From positions 124,001 through 188,000 of the forward strand of contig NZ_NUOT01000024.1 of assembly GCF_002584535.1 (NCBI RefSeq): 64,000 nucleotides of DNA, read 5' to 3'. Position 1 is the stretch's first letter. Each line of letters begins with the position of its first letter. Of the stretch, positions 9,051-18,074 are shown in pieces. A program made the position numbers and the translations under genes. Source of the stretch: Bacillus cereus (GTDB lineage: Bacteria; Bacillota; Bacilli; Bacillales; Bacillaceae_G). The notes below the pieces were generated by a model that was given only the letters and a program-made list of their open reading frames with translations, was not told where the DNA came from and did no database searches.

Positions 9051-9194
9051 GTGGGAGTACGTGGACATTTTGACGAAGTAGCTGAGAAAATTCAAACGAT
9101 GCTTGCAGGTATGAAATATGGTTCCATTACAATTGTTGTGCAAGATGGAAAAGTGATTCAGCTTGAGAAAAGTGAAAAAGTACGCTTAAAGTAA
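9051..9194 (+). CDS. yezD: YezD-family small protein
   Basis: 47 residues from a GTG start behind AAAAGGGGGG. The sequence includes AEKIQTMLAGMKYGSITIVV and VIQLEKSEKVRL, the YezD/DUF2292 pattern. This family recurs in sulfur-assimilation clusters, but its biochemical role is not established. It sits immediately after the SAM riboswitch and before a second terminator. It is therefore the only gene certain to be transcribed whenever the riboswitch is open. Confidence 0.85.
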   Translation: MGVRGHFDEVAEKIQTMLAGMKYGSITIVVQDGKVIQLEKSEKVRLK

Positions 9195-9218
9195 AAAGCG
9201 CTGACTAGAAAAACTAGA

Positions 9219-9257
9219 GGCGGTTTTAATCTATTTTATTAGGTTAAAACCGTCTTT
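9219..9257 (+). terminator. Terminator between yezD and cysH
   Basis: CGGTTTTAAT... pairs with GGTTAAAACCG, followed by TCTTTTTG. It separates yezD from the cys genes, so part of the transcripts may stop here. Confidence 0.75.
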
Positions 9258-9279
9258 TTGTGTTATAGGGGGAAATAAC

Positions 9280-9984
9280 ATGCTGACGTATGAAACGTGG
9301 AAAGAGGATTTCGTTTCTTTTTCTGAGGAAGATGAAACGAAGGGAGCATTACAAGTATTAGAATGGGCTTATAAACATTATGAGGATGATATTGTGTACG
9401 CATGTAGCTTTGGTGTAGAGGGGATGGTGTTACTACATCTTATAAATCAAGTAAATCCATCTGCAAACGTTGTATTTTTGGATACAAACGTTCATTTTCA
9501 AGAAACATACGATTTAATTAAGCGAGTGCGCGAAAGGTTTCCGAATCTCAAAATTACTGAAAAACAACCCTCGCTAACGCTTGAAGAGCAAGCAAAGGAG
9601 CATGGGGATAATCTGTGGGAGCATAATCCCAATCTTTGTTGTAAATTAAGAAAAATTTTACCGCTGGAAGAGTCTTTATCAAGTGGGAAATCTTGGATAT
9701 CGGGACTGAGAAGGGAACAATCTGAAACACGTAAACATACAAGATTTATCAATCAAGATCATCGCTTTCAATCTATTAAAATTTGTCCACTCATTCATTG
9801 GACGTGGAAGGAAGTGTGGCGTTACGTATTTAAGCATCATTTACCGTATAATCCGCTGCACGACGTTGGGTATCCAAGTATAGGTTGTGAAAAATGTACA
9901 TTGCCTATTGGAGAAGGAGGAGATTCCAGAGACGGACGATGGGCTGGAAAGTCGAAAACGGAATGTGGCCTTCATTATCAATAA
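9280..9984 (+). CDS. cysH: Adenylyl-/phosphoadenylyl-sulfate reductase CysH
   Basis: 234-residue reductase that converts activated sulfate to sulfite using thioredoxin. The PP-loop-like segment YACSFGVEG lies near residue 41. The C-terminal KTECGLH carries the catalytic cysteine. The pairs NLCCKL and GCEKC are the four-cysteine signature of 4Fe-4S APS/PAPS reductases, so APS use is likely, as in B. subtilis. It leads the group cysH-sat-cysC-sulfite reductase; the ribosome site is TAGGGGGA. Confidence 0.95.
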   Translation: MLTYETWKEDFVSFSEEDETKGALQVLEWAYKHYEDDIVYACSFGVEGMVLLHLINQVNPSANVVFLDTNVHFQETYDLIKRVRERFPNLKITEKQPSLTLEEQAKEHGDNLWEHNPNLCCKLRKILPLEESLSSGKSWISGLRREQSETRKHTRFINQDHRFQSIKICPLIHWTWKEVWRYVFKHHLPYNPLHDVGYPSIGCEKCTLPIGEGGDSRDGRWAGKSKTECGLHYQ

Positions 9985-10029
9985 GAATTTAAGCACTTTT
10001 AAATATATGTGAAAGAGGCGGACAGGAAA

Positions 10030-11166
10030 ATGAGTAAAACAAACATATTAGTAAATCGCGTTGATGAATCATATGAAATAAAGGGAGTTACAAAAGAAAT
10101 TGAATTAGACCAAATGGCTTTAAGTGATTTAGAGCTTCTTGCAGTAGGTGGTTATAGCCCCCTTACAGGATTTTTAGGGAAAGAGGATTATCAATCTGTA
10201 ATAGAAACAATGCGCCTAGTAAAAGGGAGTGTATGGAGTATCCCTATCACACTACCAATAACGGAAGCAAAGGCGAAGCAATTAAAAATTGGTGAAGAGG
10301 TTCGTCTTGTCAAAGAGGGAATCACGTATGGTGCCATTCAAATAGAAGATATTTTTACACCGGATAAAGAGAAAGAAGCGTTGCTTGTCTATAGAACCAC
10401 TGATATTGCCCATCCAGGTGTGAAAAAATTATATGATAGACCGAATATTTATGTTGGAGGAACAATCACGCTTGTAAAGCGTTTTAAAAATGATAAGTTT
10501 GCTTCTTATCACTTAGATCCAAGCGAAACTCGTGCAGAATTTAAAAAGCGAGGTTGGAAAACGGTAGTAGGTTTTCAAACAAGAAACCCTGTCCACCGTG
10601 CACATGAGTATATTCAAAAGTCTGCACTGGAGATTGTAGACGGCTTATTTTTGAATCCGCTTGTTGGTGAAACGAAATCAGATGATATTCCAGCTGATGT
10701 GCGTATGGAAAGTTATGAAGTGCTGTTGAAAAATTATTATCCGAGTGATCGTGTCTTTTTAAGTGTTTTTCCAGCGGCAATGCGTTATGCGGGACCACGT
10801 GAAGCGATATTTCATGCGCTAGTTAGAAAAAACTTTGGCTGTACACACTTTATTGTCGGACGTGATCATGCGGGGGTAGGTAATTATTATGGCACGTACG
10901 AAGCGCAAGAGATTTTTGCGAACTTTACAGTAGATGAGTTAGGGATTACACCACTCTTTTTTGAACATAGTTTTTACTGTACCAAATGTGAAGCGATGGC
11001 TTCTACGAAAACGTGTCCACATAGTAAAGGTGACCATGTTATTTTATCTGGTACAAAAGTACGAGAGATGTTACGAAATAGAGAAATTCCGCCAAGTACA
11101 TTTAGCCGTAAAGAGGTGATAGAAATATTAATTCGTGGTTTGCAAAAAGAAGTCGTTACAAAATAA
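10030..11166 (+). CDS. sat: Sulfate adenylyltransferase
   Basis: 378 residues. It makes APS from sulfate and ATP. Motifs are [14 protein letters not shown] (substrate/ATP site), [13 protein letters not shown] and the zinc-type cysteines CTKCEAM...KTCPH, ending with SGTKVREML. The start is placed at 10030 because GAGGCGG lies 8 bases upstream; an in-frame GTG at 10009 lacks spacing. It is 45 bases after cysH and 12 bases before cysC. Confidence 0.95.
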   Translation: MSKTNILVNRVDESYEIKGVTKEIELDQMALSDLELLAVGGYSPLTGFLGKEDYQSVIETMRLVKGSVWSIPITLPITEAKAKQLKIGEEVRLVKEGITYGAIQIEDIFTPDKEKEALLVYRTTDIAHPGVKKLYDRPNIYVGGTITLVKRFKNDKFASYHLDPSETRAEFKKRGWKTVVGFQTRNPVHRAHEYIQKSALEIVDGLFLNPLVGETKSDDIPADVRMESYEVLLKNYYPSDRVFLSVFPAAMRYAGPREAIFHALVRKNFGCTHFIVGRDHAGVGNYYGTYEAQEIFANFTVDELGITPLFFEHSFYCTKCEAMASTKTCPHSKGDHVILSGTKVREMLRNREIPPSTFSRKEVIEILIRGLQKEVVTK

Positions 11167-11178
11167 GGAGAGAGTAAG

Positions 11179-11772
11179 ATGGGAAGAAATATTACTTGGC
11201 ATACAGCATCTGTTTCAAAAAAAGAAAGACGGAAGAAAAGTGATCACCACAGTTTTGTGCTCTGGTTCACTGGATTATCAGCTTCTGGAAAATCAACAGT
11301 AGCCAATGTGGTTGCTAGGAAGTTGTTCGAAAGAAATATAGGGAATTATGTGCTCGATGGCGATAATATTCGTCATGGTTTAAATAAAGATTTGGGCTTT
11401 TCCGAAAGTGATCGGACAGAAAACATTCGTCGTATTGGTGAAGTGGCGAAGTTATTTGTAGATCAAGGGACAATTGTATTAACAGCATTTATTTCACCAT
11501 TCCGAGTGGATCGTCAGCAAGTACGCGATATTCTTGAAACGGACGAATTTATCGAAGTGTTTGTAAAGTGTCCAATAGAAGAATGTGAGAAACGTGATCC
11601 GAAAGGACTCTATAAAAAAGCGAGGCAAGGCGATATTAAGCAATTTACTGGTATTGATTCGCCGTATGAGGAGCCTGTAGAGGCAGAAGTGGTAGTAGAA
11701 ACAAATCTTTATTCAATCGAACAATGTGCAGAACAAATTATTGGTTACTTACAAGAGCGTAGCTTTATATAG
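11179..11772 (+). CDS. cysC: Adenylylsulfate kinase
   Basis: 197 residues. It phosphorylates APS to PAPS. The P-loop is GLSASGKST near residues 33-41. The family signature is GDNIRHGLNKDLGFSESDR, and the PAPS-site region is DPKGLYKKAR...FTGIDSPYEEP. It sits between sat and the sulfite reductase. Having both APS kinase and a 4Fe-4S-type CysH is normal in Bacillus. Confidence 0.95.
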   Translation: MGRNITWHTASVSKKERRKKSDHHSFVLWFTGLSASGKSTVANVVARKLFERNIGNYVLDGDNIRHGLNKDLGFSESDRTENIRRIGEVAKLFVDQGTIVLTAFISPFRVDRQQVRDILETDEFIEVFVKCPIEECEKRDPKGLYKKARQGDIKQFTGIDSPYEEPVEAEVVVETNLYSIEQCAEQIIGYLQERSFI

Positions 11773-11783
11773 GGGGAATAAAA

Positions 11784-13406
11784 ATGAGTTATGAAAAAGT
11801 GTGGGCAAACAATGAAAAGTTAAATGCTACAGAGAAAAAGAAATTAGAAAAAGACGGGTTAGAAATTTTTAAAGCGATTCCGTATTATGCTGAACATGGA
11901 TTTGATTCTATTCCAAAAGAAGAATGGGATTCATTTAAATGGGCGGGGTTATATTTACAGCGGCCAAAAGAAGCGGGATATTTTATGATGCGCGTGAATA
12001 TTCCTTCTGGTATTTTAACGAATGAACAAGTGGAGGTATTGGCTTCGATTGCGGAAGATTATGGTCGTGATGTTCTGGATATTACTACAAGGCAGGCGAT
12101 TCAATTCCATTGGCTTGAAATTGGTCAAATACCAGATATTTTTGACCGATTAGAAAAAGTAGGATTATCATCAGCTGGAGCTTGCGGTGATATTACAAGA
12201 AATATCATTGGGAATCCTCTTGCTGGTATTGATGGTGACGAATTATTTGATACAGCACCAATTGTAAAAGAAGTGTATGAGTTCTTCCAACATAATGAAG
12301 AATTCTCGAATTTACCTCGAAAATTTAAAATGTCAATCAGCACAAATGTATATAATGCAGCAAATGCTGAAATTAACTGTGCTGCCTTTATTCCAGCTAC
12401 AAAAGAGATTGATGGAAAAACAGTGGAAGGATTTCATTTACGAGTAGGCGGAGGATTATCTGCCCGTCCGTATTTAGCGCAAGAGCTAGATTTGTTCATC
12501 CTTCCTGAGCAAGTGAAAACAGTAGCGATTGCAATTGCTACAGTTTTCCGTGATTTCGGATATCGTGAAAAACGACATTTAGCACGTTTGAAATTCTTAG
12601 TTGCCGATTGGGGACCGGAAAAATTTAAAGACAAATTATTAGAATATACAGGGCCTTTACATGATAAAGGAAAAGATGCTTTAAAAGGGTGGAACGCGGG
12701 TTATTTCTACGGTGTTCATAAGCAAAAACAAGGTGATTTATCATACGTTGGTTTTAACGTACCTGTTGGACGTTTACATTCTGAGGAGTTCTTTGAAATT
12801 GCTAGAATTGCGAAACAGTACGGAAATGGAGAGATTCGTACATGTAATTCCCAAAATTTAATCATTCCGAATATTCCGAAAGAAAATGTGGAGGGACTGT
12901 TAAAAGAACCTTTATTTGAATCTATTTCTGCAAGTCCAAAATCTTTTATAGGATATGCAGTATCGTGTACAGGGATTGAATATTGTAACCTTGCATTAGT
13001 GGAAACGAAAGAAAGACTACGTAATATTGCAGATTATTTAGATACGCAGCTTGTTTTAGATGTTCCGGTTCGTATTCATATGGTAGGGTGTCCAAATTCA
13101 TGTGGGCAAAGACAAATTGCAGACATTGGTTTGCAAGGGGTGAAATTGAAAACGAAAGAAAAAGGAATTGTGGAAGCGTTTGAAATTTATGTAGGTGGTA
13201 CGTTATTAGATGGTGGCGTCTATAACCAAAAATTAAAAGGGAAAATTGATGGGGAAGACCTTCCAAATGTTCTTGTATCATTTTTAACATATTTTAAAGA
13301 GCATAAACTGCCAGCTGAAACATTTTATGAGTTTGTTGGACGCATTGGTATAGAAGATTTACAATCCGCGTTAAATGTTATTTTAGAAGAAGTGATTGCA
13401 TCATAG
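11784..13406 (+). CDS. Ferredoxin-type sulfite (nitrite) reductase
   Basis: 540-residue sirohaem/4Fe-4S reductase with the duplicated ferrite-like halves of the family. The cluster/sirohaem cysteines are in SCTGIEYCN and GCPNSCGQ (C-x5-C and C-x3-C). DITTRQAIQFHWL and GEIRTCNSQNLIIPNI are the paired substrate-site segments. The operon context (sulfate activation upstream, sirohaem synthesis downstream) points to sulfite reduction to sulfide rather than nitrite. No flavoprotein CysJ subunit is adjacent, consistent with ferredoxin as donor. Confidence 0.92.
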   Translation: MSYEKVWANNEKLNATEKKKLEKDGLEIFKAIPYYAEHGFDSIPKEEWDSFKWAGLYLQRPKEAGYFMMRVNIPSGILTNEQVEVLASIAEDYGRDVLDITTRQAIQFHWLEIGQIPDIFDRLEKVGLSSAGACGDITRNIIGNPLAGIDGDELFDTAPIVKEVYEFFQHNEEFSNLPRKFKMSISTNVYNAANAEINCAAFIPATKEIDGKTVEGFHLRVGGGLSARPYLAQELDLFILPEQVKTVAIAIATVFRDFGYREKRHLARLKFLVADWGPEKFKDKLLEYTGPLHDKGKDALKGWNAGYFYGVHKQKQGDLSYVGFNVPVGRLHSEEFFEIARIAKQYGNGEIRTCNSQNLIIPNIPKENVEGLLKEPLFESISASPKSFIGYAVSCTGIEYCNLALVETKERLRNIADYLDTQLVLDVPVRIHMVGCPNSCGQRQIADIGLQGVKLKTKEKGIVEAFEIYVGGTLLDGGVYNQKLKGKIDGEDLPNVLVSFLTYFKEHKLPAETFYEFVGRIGIEDLQSALNVILEEVIAS

Positions 13407-13419
13407 GGGGGAGGGCAAT

Positions 13420-13632
13420 ATGGATTTATATCGTTTTGAAGCAGTATTGGAAAATGGTGTTATTCCTGTAGTAGTTGTTGCACAAAGTGAAGAACAGGCA
13501 TTTAGACTTGTGGAAGTAGAATTAGAGAAGTATTTTTTACCGCTGCCAGAAGTTAAGGAAATCTCTCTATATGAAAAAAAGAAGATTCGAAAAGGGGCAG
13601 CATTTGTCATTCATGAGCAAGAGACGTTGTAA
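13420..13632 (+). CDS. DUF3906-type small protein
   Basis: 70 residues, compact alpha/beta, with no membrane segment or cysteine. The start at 13420 follows AGGGGGGAGGG closely; the in-frame ATG at 13396 overlaps the reductase and has no site. It matches the DUF3906 family found beside sulfite reductase genes in the B. cereus group, with function unknown. It may assist the reductase or act as a small regulator; that is inference from position only. Confidence 0.7.
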   Translation: MDLYRFEAVLENGVIPVVVVAQSEEQAFRLVEVELEKYFLPLPEVKEISLYEKKKIRKGAAFVIHEQETL

Positions 13633-13753
13633 TACAAAATATTGGAAAGTTGGTAGAAAACGAGTGGGAATCCCCCTTTGTTCTTTATAGTCATGACGTA
13701 AATGTCAGTAAATCAAAATGGGTATATATTGTAACTTCCATTCGTAATAGGGA

Positions 13754-13771
13754 TGGAAGTTTCACTTTATA
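13754..13771. repeat. Dispersed GTTTCAC motif, copy A
   Basis: TGGAAGTTTCACTTTATA, preceded by a hairpin (AACTTCCATTCG against GGATGGAAGTT). It lies between DUF3906 and cobA. Confidence 0.55.
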
Positions 13772-13790
13772 GTAGAAATGAGGAGAGATG

Positions 13791-14567
13791 ATGGGAAAAG
13801 TATATATTGTTGGCGCAGGGCCGGGAGATCCAGATTTAATTTCTGTAAAAGGAGTCAAGTGTATCAAGCAAGCAGATGTCATTTTATATGATCGTCTTGT
13901 AAATAAAGAATTACTTTCTTATGCAAAGCCAAATGCAGATTTAATATATTGCGGGAAGCTCCCAAACTATCACACGATGAAACAAGAAACAATTCATGCG
14001 TTTCTTGTTAAATATGCGAAAAAAGGGAAAATTGTAACGCGCTTAAAAGGTGGGGATCCATTTGTATTTGGAAGAGGGGGAGAAGAAGCAGAAGTATTAG
14101 CGAAGCAAGGTATTCCATTTGAAATTGTACCTGGTATTACAGCTGGGATTGCTGCTTCAGCATATGCAGGTATTCCTGTTACTCATCGAGACGCGAGCGC
14201 GAGTTTTGCTGTTGTGACAGGGCATCGAAAAGATGGTGCTGAAGAAGAAGTGAAGTGGGAAAACTTAGCGAAAGGGGTCGACACGCTTGCTGTTTATATG
14301 GGAGTAAGTAATCTTCCTTATATATGTGAACAACTTTTGAAACATGGAAAAGAGGAAGATACACCTGTTGCTATTGTGGAGTGGGGAACTACATCATCTC
14401 AGCGAACTATTACAGGAACGTTGGGAACAATTGTAACGATTGCCGGAAATGAGCAGATTCAAAATCCGAGTATGATTGTGATTGGGGAAGTTGTTCGTTT
14501 TCGTGAAAAAATTCATTGGTTTGAACAACAGGCTGATACTACGTATCCAGTAAGTGGAGTGTTATAA
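13791..14567 (+). CDS. cobA: Uroporphyrinogen-III C-methyltransferase
   Basis: 258 residues. It adds two SAM-derived methyl groups to uroporphyrinogen III to give precorrin-2, the first step to sirohaem. Motifs are VGAGPGDPDLISVKG at the N-terminus, TRLKGGDPFVFGRGGEE near residues 81-97, EIVPGITAGIAA and THRDASASFAVVTGH. Two adjacent ATG codons occur, and the second is preferred because AGGAG is too close to the first. The product feeds the sulfite reductase upstream. Confidence 0.95.
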   Translation: MGKVYIVGAGPGDPDLISVKGVKCIKQADVILYDRLVNKELLSYAKPNADLIYCGKLPNYHTMKQETIHAFLVKYAKKGKIVTRLKGGDPFVFGRGGEEAEVLAKQGIPFEIVPGITAGIAASAYAGIPVTHRDASASFAVVTGHRKDGAEEEVKWENLAKGVDTLAVYMGVSNLPYICEQLLKHGKEEDTPVAIVEWGTTSSQRTITGTLGTIVTIAGNEQIQNPSMIVIGEVVRFREKIHWFEQQADTTYPVSGVL

Positions 14568-14568
14568 A

Positions 14569-15327
14569 ATGAAAGCTGTATTATATATATGCCATGGAAG
14601 TAGGCTCCGAGAGGCGAAAGAGGAAGCAATAGATTTTGTTTCTTCTTGTATGAATCGTGTGTCAGCTCCTATTCAAGAGCTGTGCTTTTTAGAGTTAACA
14701 AGGCCTTCTATTTCAGAAGGGTTTGCCGCTTGTGTAAGAAGAGGAGCAACAGAAGTTGTTGTTATTCCTGTTTTTTTATTAGCAGCAGGGCATGTGAAAG
14801 AAGATATTCCAAATGAATTGAAAAAACTGCAAAATAAATATCCGCACATTGCAATTACTTACGGAAATCCGTTTGGTGTTTCAGAACCCCTTGTATCAGC
14901 TACGTACGAGGGAAGTGGCATTAAAGTTTCTGAAAGCGAAGTGACCTTATTACTTGTCGCAAGAGGAAGTAGTGATCCTAGGGCATTAGAAGATATGAAA
15001 CGTATTGCTTCTTTGTTTGAAAAAGAAGAGAAAGTTAAAAAGGTAGAAGTATGTTATTTAGCTGCAGCAGAACCGCGATTTGAAGAAAAGTTAAAAGAAG
15101 TTGTAAAACGAGCTAATGAGAGCATCGTCGTTCTTCCTTATTTATTATTTACAGGATTGCTAATGAAACATATTGAACGAGAAGTTCGCAATTATAGTAA
15201 TTTGAATATATATGTAAGTCCTTATTTGGGAAGAAATCATGTGTTTCAAGAGGTATTGATCCAGAAGACGGAAGAAATTTTAAGGGGAGATGAACGTGTA
15301 TCCACTTACAGTTCGAATTACAAATAA
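14569..15327 (+). CDS. sirB: Sirohydrochlorin chelatase (CbiX/SirB type)
   Basis: 252 residues in two similar CbiX half-domains. The first carries YICHGSRLREAKEE and AAGHVKEDIPNEL. The second carries LVARGSSDPRALEDM and LPYLLFTGLLMKHIE. The family inserts ferrous iron (or cobalt) into sirohydrochlorin, and context favours iron and sirohaem. The start at 14569 directly follows the cobA stop. The 3' end overlaps sirC by 38 bases, indicating translational coupling. Confidence 0.9.
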   Translation: MKAVLYICHGSRLREAKEEAIDFVSSCMNRVSAPIQELCFLELTRPSISEGFAACVRRGATEVVVIPVFLLAAGHVKEDIPNELKKLQNKYPHIAITYGNPFGVSEPLVSATYEGSGIKVSESEVTLLLVARGSSDPRALEDMKRIASLFEKEEKVKKVEVCYLAAAEPRFEEKLKEVVKRANESIVVLPYLLFTGLLMKHIEREVRNYSNLNIYVSPYLGRNHVFQEVLIQKTEEILRGDERVSTYSSNYK

Positions 15328-15919
15328 ACGAGTTATTGTCATTGGTGGTGGACGAGTAGCGTCATATAAAATAGCTCCTTTACTAAAAGAAGGAGCGGAT
15401 ATAGTTGTAGTGAGTCATGATTTAGATCCGAGCTTAGTGAAGCTTGTAGAATCAAAGCAAATTCGTTGGTTTCAAAAGGACTATGAAAAAAGTGATTTAG
15501 AAGATGCATTTTTAGTAGTAGCAGCTACAAGTGATGCGATATTAAATGAACATATTGCACAAGATGCATCATTAAACCAGCTTGTTAATGTAATTACTAA
15601 CCCTGAAAGTGGAAATGTTCATTTTCCAGCGACTATTCATCGAGGGAAGCTCAATGTTGCTGTTTCTACTGGAGGTGCAAGTCCAAAACTTGCGAAAAAA
15701 ATTCGAGATGATATTGCGGAAAAATATGATGATGTGTATGAAGGGTACCTTGATTTTTTATATGAGGCGAGAATGAAGGTGAAGAAATTGTCTCTAGAAA
15801 AAAGAAGACAGCACATTTTATTACAAGAAGTGTTGAAGTCTGAGTACATTCAAAATCCGCAAAAAAGGGAAAGATTTTTACAAGAGTTAGATGAAAGGGG
15901 ATATAAAAGAATAGATTAA
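15290..15919 (+). CDS. sirC: Precorrin-2 dehydrogenase
   Basis: 209 residues. It oxidises precorrin-2 to sirohydrochlorin with NAD. The N-terminal Rossmann motif is VIVIGGGRVASYKIAPLLKEG, followed by VVAATSDAILNEHI and NVAVSTGGASPKLAKKIRDD. It has no methyltransferase or second chelatase domain, so it is the stand-alone SirC type. ATG follows AAGGGGAG inside the end of sirB. The three genes complete sirohaem synthesis from uroporphyrinogen III. Confidence 0.93.
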   Translation: MNVYPLTVRITNKRVIVIGGGRVASYKIAPLLKEGADIVVVSHDLDPSLVKLVESKQIRWFQKDYEKSDLEDAFLVVAATSDAILNEHIAQDASLNQLVNVITNPESGNVHFPATIHRGKLNVAVSTGGASPKLAKKIRDDIAEKYDDVYEGYLDFLYEARMKVKKLSLEKRRQHILLQEVLKSEYIQNPQKRERFLQELDERGYKRID

Positions 15920-15926
15920 ATACTTC

Positions 15927-15955
15927 TTTACAAACATAGCAATCTACTCTATAAT
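15927..15955 (+). promoter_or_regulatory. Promoter of the T-box/NSS transporter unit
   Basis: TTTACA (15927-15932), 17-base spacer, consensus TATAAT (15950-15955). The T-box leader starts about 20 bases later. Confidence 0.75.
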
Positions 15956-15971
15956 CACTAGTAACTTCAAT

Positions 15972-16250
15972 ATATGAAATCGATGAGCAAGAAGAGTACG
16001 TATATTTGATGCGTTCAGAGAGCTGGGATAAGGTGTGAGCCCGGTACGATAAAATATACAGAATGGGCTTGCGAGAGGTATGCTGAACATTTTAGTAGGT
16101 AGCCCGGGTTCCGCCGTTAAAAGGATAGGGTATCGGATGTTTCCTGTACCTGAACAAGTGGGATTGTTTAATCCAATTGAGGTGGTACCACGGTATTCTA
16201 TTACATATATCGTCCTCTACATGCATAGTAGCGTGTAGGGGACTTTTTTA
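15972..16250 (+). promoter_or_regulatory. T-box leader (tRNA-sensing riboswitch) of the NSS transporter
   Basis: Stem I carries AAGAAGAGTA (specifier-loop 5' side) and TTCAGAGAGCTGGG (distal AG motif). The 14-base T-box itself is GAGGTGGTACCACGG (16179-16193). The terminator GTCCTCTACATGC...GTAGGGGACTTTTTT spans 16212-16250. Opposite AGAGTA lies TGAACATTTTAG. If the triplet after GAAC is the specifier it reads ATT (Ile), with TTT (Phe) as alternative. I cannot settle this by eye. Uncharged cognate tRNA should allow read-through into the transporter. Confidence 0.93.
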
Positions 16251-16331
16251 TTTTCTAAAGGAGGTGTGCGAGTATGAAATGAAAGTGTATAATTAATAAA
16301 AGTGTAAATATTCAGAAAAGGAGATTTTATC

Positions 16332-17690
16332 ATGAAAGAAACACAGCAATGGACGTCGAAAATAGGTTTTGTACTCGCAGCAGCCGGAGCCGCAGTAGGA
16401 CTTGGAGCGATATGGAAATTTCCATACGTTGCAGGTAATGGTGGAGGAGGAGCATTTTTCCTAGTCTTCTTATTATTAACTTTGTTTATTGGTATGCCTC
16501 TTCTTATAGCTGAGTTTGTTATAGGTCGTAGTACACAAAAAGAAGCGGTTACTGCATATAAATTGTTAGTACCAAATAGTAAATTATATCCATGGATTGG
16601 TCGTATGGGCGTTGTTACTTGTTTTAGTGTATTATCCTTTTATAGTGTCGTAGGTGGATGGATTTTATTATATCTATATTATAGTGTGACAGGGGATTTT
16701 TGGAGCGGGGCAGTTGAATATGGAAAATTGTTTGAACAAACAATTTCGAATCCTGCTAGTGCAGTAGGCGCTCAGCTGATCTTTATGCTTTGTACTATTT
16801 TCGTTGTAAGTAAAGGTGTAGAAAAAGGAATCGAAAAAGCAAGTAAGTATATGATGCCGCTATTATTTATTTTGTTTATTGCTATTATTATCCGTTCTCT
16901 TACACTTGATGGCGCATGGGCCGGGGTAGAGTTTTTCTTAAAACCTGATTTTTCAAAGTTAACAGCAGATACGATTTTATATGCGATGGGACAATCTTTC
17001 TTCTCGTTAACGGTAGGAGCCTCTGTGATGGTAACGTATAGTTCGTACTTAAAGAAGGAGGAGCATTTAGCGAAATCAGCAACATCCATCGTAAGTTTAA
17101 CTGTTTTTATTACAGTACTTGCAGGTTTAGCGATTTTCCCGGCGATCTTTGCATTGGGGGTTAAACCAACAGAAGGACCGGGATTACTGTTTATCGTTCT
17201 TCCTGCTGTATTTGCGAAAATACCATTCGGACAATTTTTCTTTATTATGTTTTTAATTTTATTCTTCTTTGCAACTTTAACTTCTGCAATCTCGATGCTT
17301 GAAATTGTTGTCGCGTCTGTAGCGAAAGATAATGAGAAGAAACGTCCTTCAGCATCATTTATTATCGGATTACTCATTTTTGCCGTTGGAATTCCATGTG
17401 CTCTATCATTTGGTGTTATGAGTGATGTAAAAATCTTTGGGAAAACATTTTTTGACTTAGTAGATTTTACGGTAAGTAATGTATTGCTGCCGTTAGGAGT
17501 ACTAGCGATTTCATTGTTTGTGCCAAATAAAATGAGTAAAGATTTATTAATGAAGGAGTTAGAAGTTACAGAAACAAAAGGAAAAACATTATTTAACGTG
17601 TGGTTTTTCTTGTTACGCTATATTATTCCAGTAACAGTAGTAATTGTATTTTTGAATGCAATTGGTGTGTTTAAAATGTTTACAAAATAA
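16332..17690 (+). CDS. Sodium-dependent transporter, NSS (SNF) family
   Basis: 452 residues with about 11-12 membrane helices. The first helix carries the diagnostic sodium/substrate motif AAAGAAVGLGAIWKFPYV followed by GNGGGGAFF. Bacterial members (LeuT, TnaT, MhsT, B. subtilis YocR/YodF) import amino acids with sodium. The T-box leader means expression rises when one tRNA is uncharged, so this is almost certainly an amino-acid importer for the amino acid read by the specifier. The ribosome site is AAAGGAGA. Confidence 0.93.
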   Translation: MKETQQWTSKIGFVLAAAGAAVGLGAIWKFPYVAGNGGGGAFFLVFLLLTLFIGMPLLIAEFVIGRSTQKEAVTAYKLLVPNSKLYPWIGRMGVVTCFSVLSFYSVVGGWILLYLYYSVTGDFWSGAVEYGKLFEQTISNPASAVGAQLIFMLCTIFVVSKGVEKGIEKASKYMMPLLFILFIAIIIRSLTLDGAWAGVEFFLKPDFSKLTADTILYAMGQSFFSLTVGASVMVTYSSYLKKEEHLAKSATSIVSLTVFITVLAGLAIFPAIFALGVKPTEGPGLLFIVLPAVFAKIPFGQFFFIMFLILFFFATLTSAISMLEIVVASVAKDNEKKRPSASFIIGLLIFAVGIPCALSFGVMSDVKIFGKTFFDLVDFTVSNVLLPLGVLAISLFVPNKMSKDLLMKELEVTETKGKTLFNVWFFLLRYIIPVTVVIVFLNAIGVFKMFTK

Positions 17691-17720
17691 AAAGGCGAGG
17701 GGGATTCCCTGCCTTTTTAT
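17690..17720 (+). terminator. NSS transporter terminator
   Basis: AAAAGGCGAGGG pairs imperfectly with CCCTGCCTTTTT, followed by ATTTT. Confidence 0.75.
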
Positions 17721-17760
17721 TTTATCCCGCTATTCGCGGACAGTAATACTCTCGTTGGTT

Positions 17761-17777
17761 AAAGTTTCACTTTATTG
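17761..17777. repeat. Dispersed GTTTCAC motif, copy B
   Basis: AAAGTTTCACTTTATTG, preceded by the hairpin CCCGCTATTCGCGG. On the minus strand its TAA forms the stop codon of the 54-residue gene at 17772-17936. Confidence 0.6.
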
Positions 17778-17936
17778 TGATGTAGATGTTTGTAATAAAC
17801 GAGTATATGTCTTATAAGCTGTAGCAATTGATATAACGGAACCAATTAAAAATAGGATCGCACTACCAAGCGTAAATAATCGGCCAACATATGTTTCTTT
17901 GGCTTCTTGTAGTTCTGCTTGTTGTTCTATATTCAT
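17772..17936 (-). CDS. Small single-span membrane protein
   Basis: 54 residues. A charged N-terminal helix (MNIEQQAELQEAKETYVGRL) is followed by one hydrophobic segment (about residues 22-41) and a short polar tail ending TSTSQ. The ATG lies 6 bases after CTGGGGGG on the minus strand, which is a very strong ribosome site and the main reason to call it. I do not recognise the family. The stop codon lies inside a copy of the dispersed repeat, so the repeat may have set the C-terminus. Confidence 0.6.
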   Translation of the reverse strand: MNIEQQAELQEAKETYVGRLFTLGSAILFLIGSVISIATAYKTYTRLLQTSTSQ

Positions 17937-18043
17937 GTGTATCCCCCCAGATGAATAGGCATTTTGTTTTAGTTTATGTAAAATGCCTATAAAGTGTTAA
18001 AAACAAAGGGGCTTATAATAAAGAATATAATTTGGACATAAAT

Positions 18044-18073
18044 AAAAAAACTCGGTATGCACCGAGTTTTTTA
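18044..18073 (-). terminator. Terminator of the M23 peptidase gene
   Basis: AAAAAACTCGGT-GC-ACCGAGTTTTTT, symmetrical and able to work in both directions. It overlaps the end of the minus-strand gene. Confidence 0.88.
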
Positions 18074-18074
18074 T

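Noticed and set aside
16772-17377. 201-residue minus-strand frame inside the NSS transporter
   Set aside because: It is the antisense of a membrane protein gene with codon bias, has no ribosome site and contradicts the clear NSS motifs on the plus strand.
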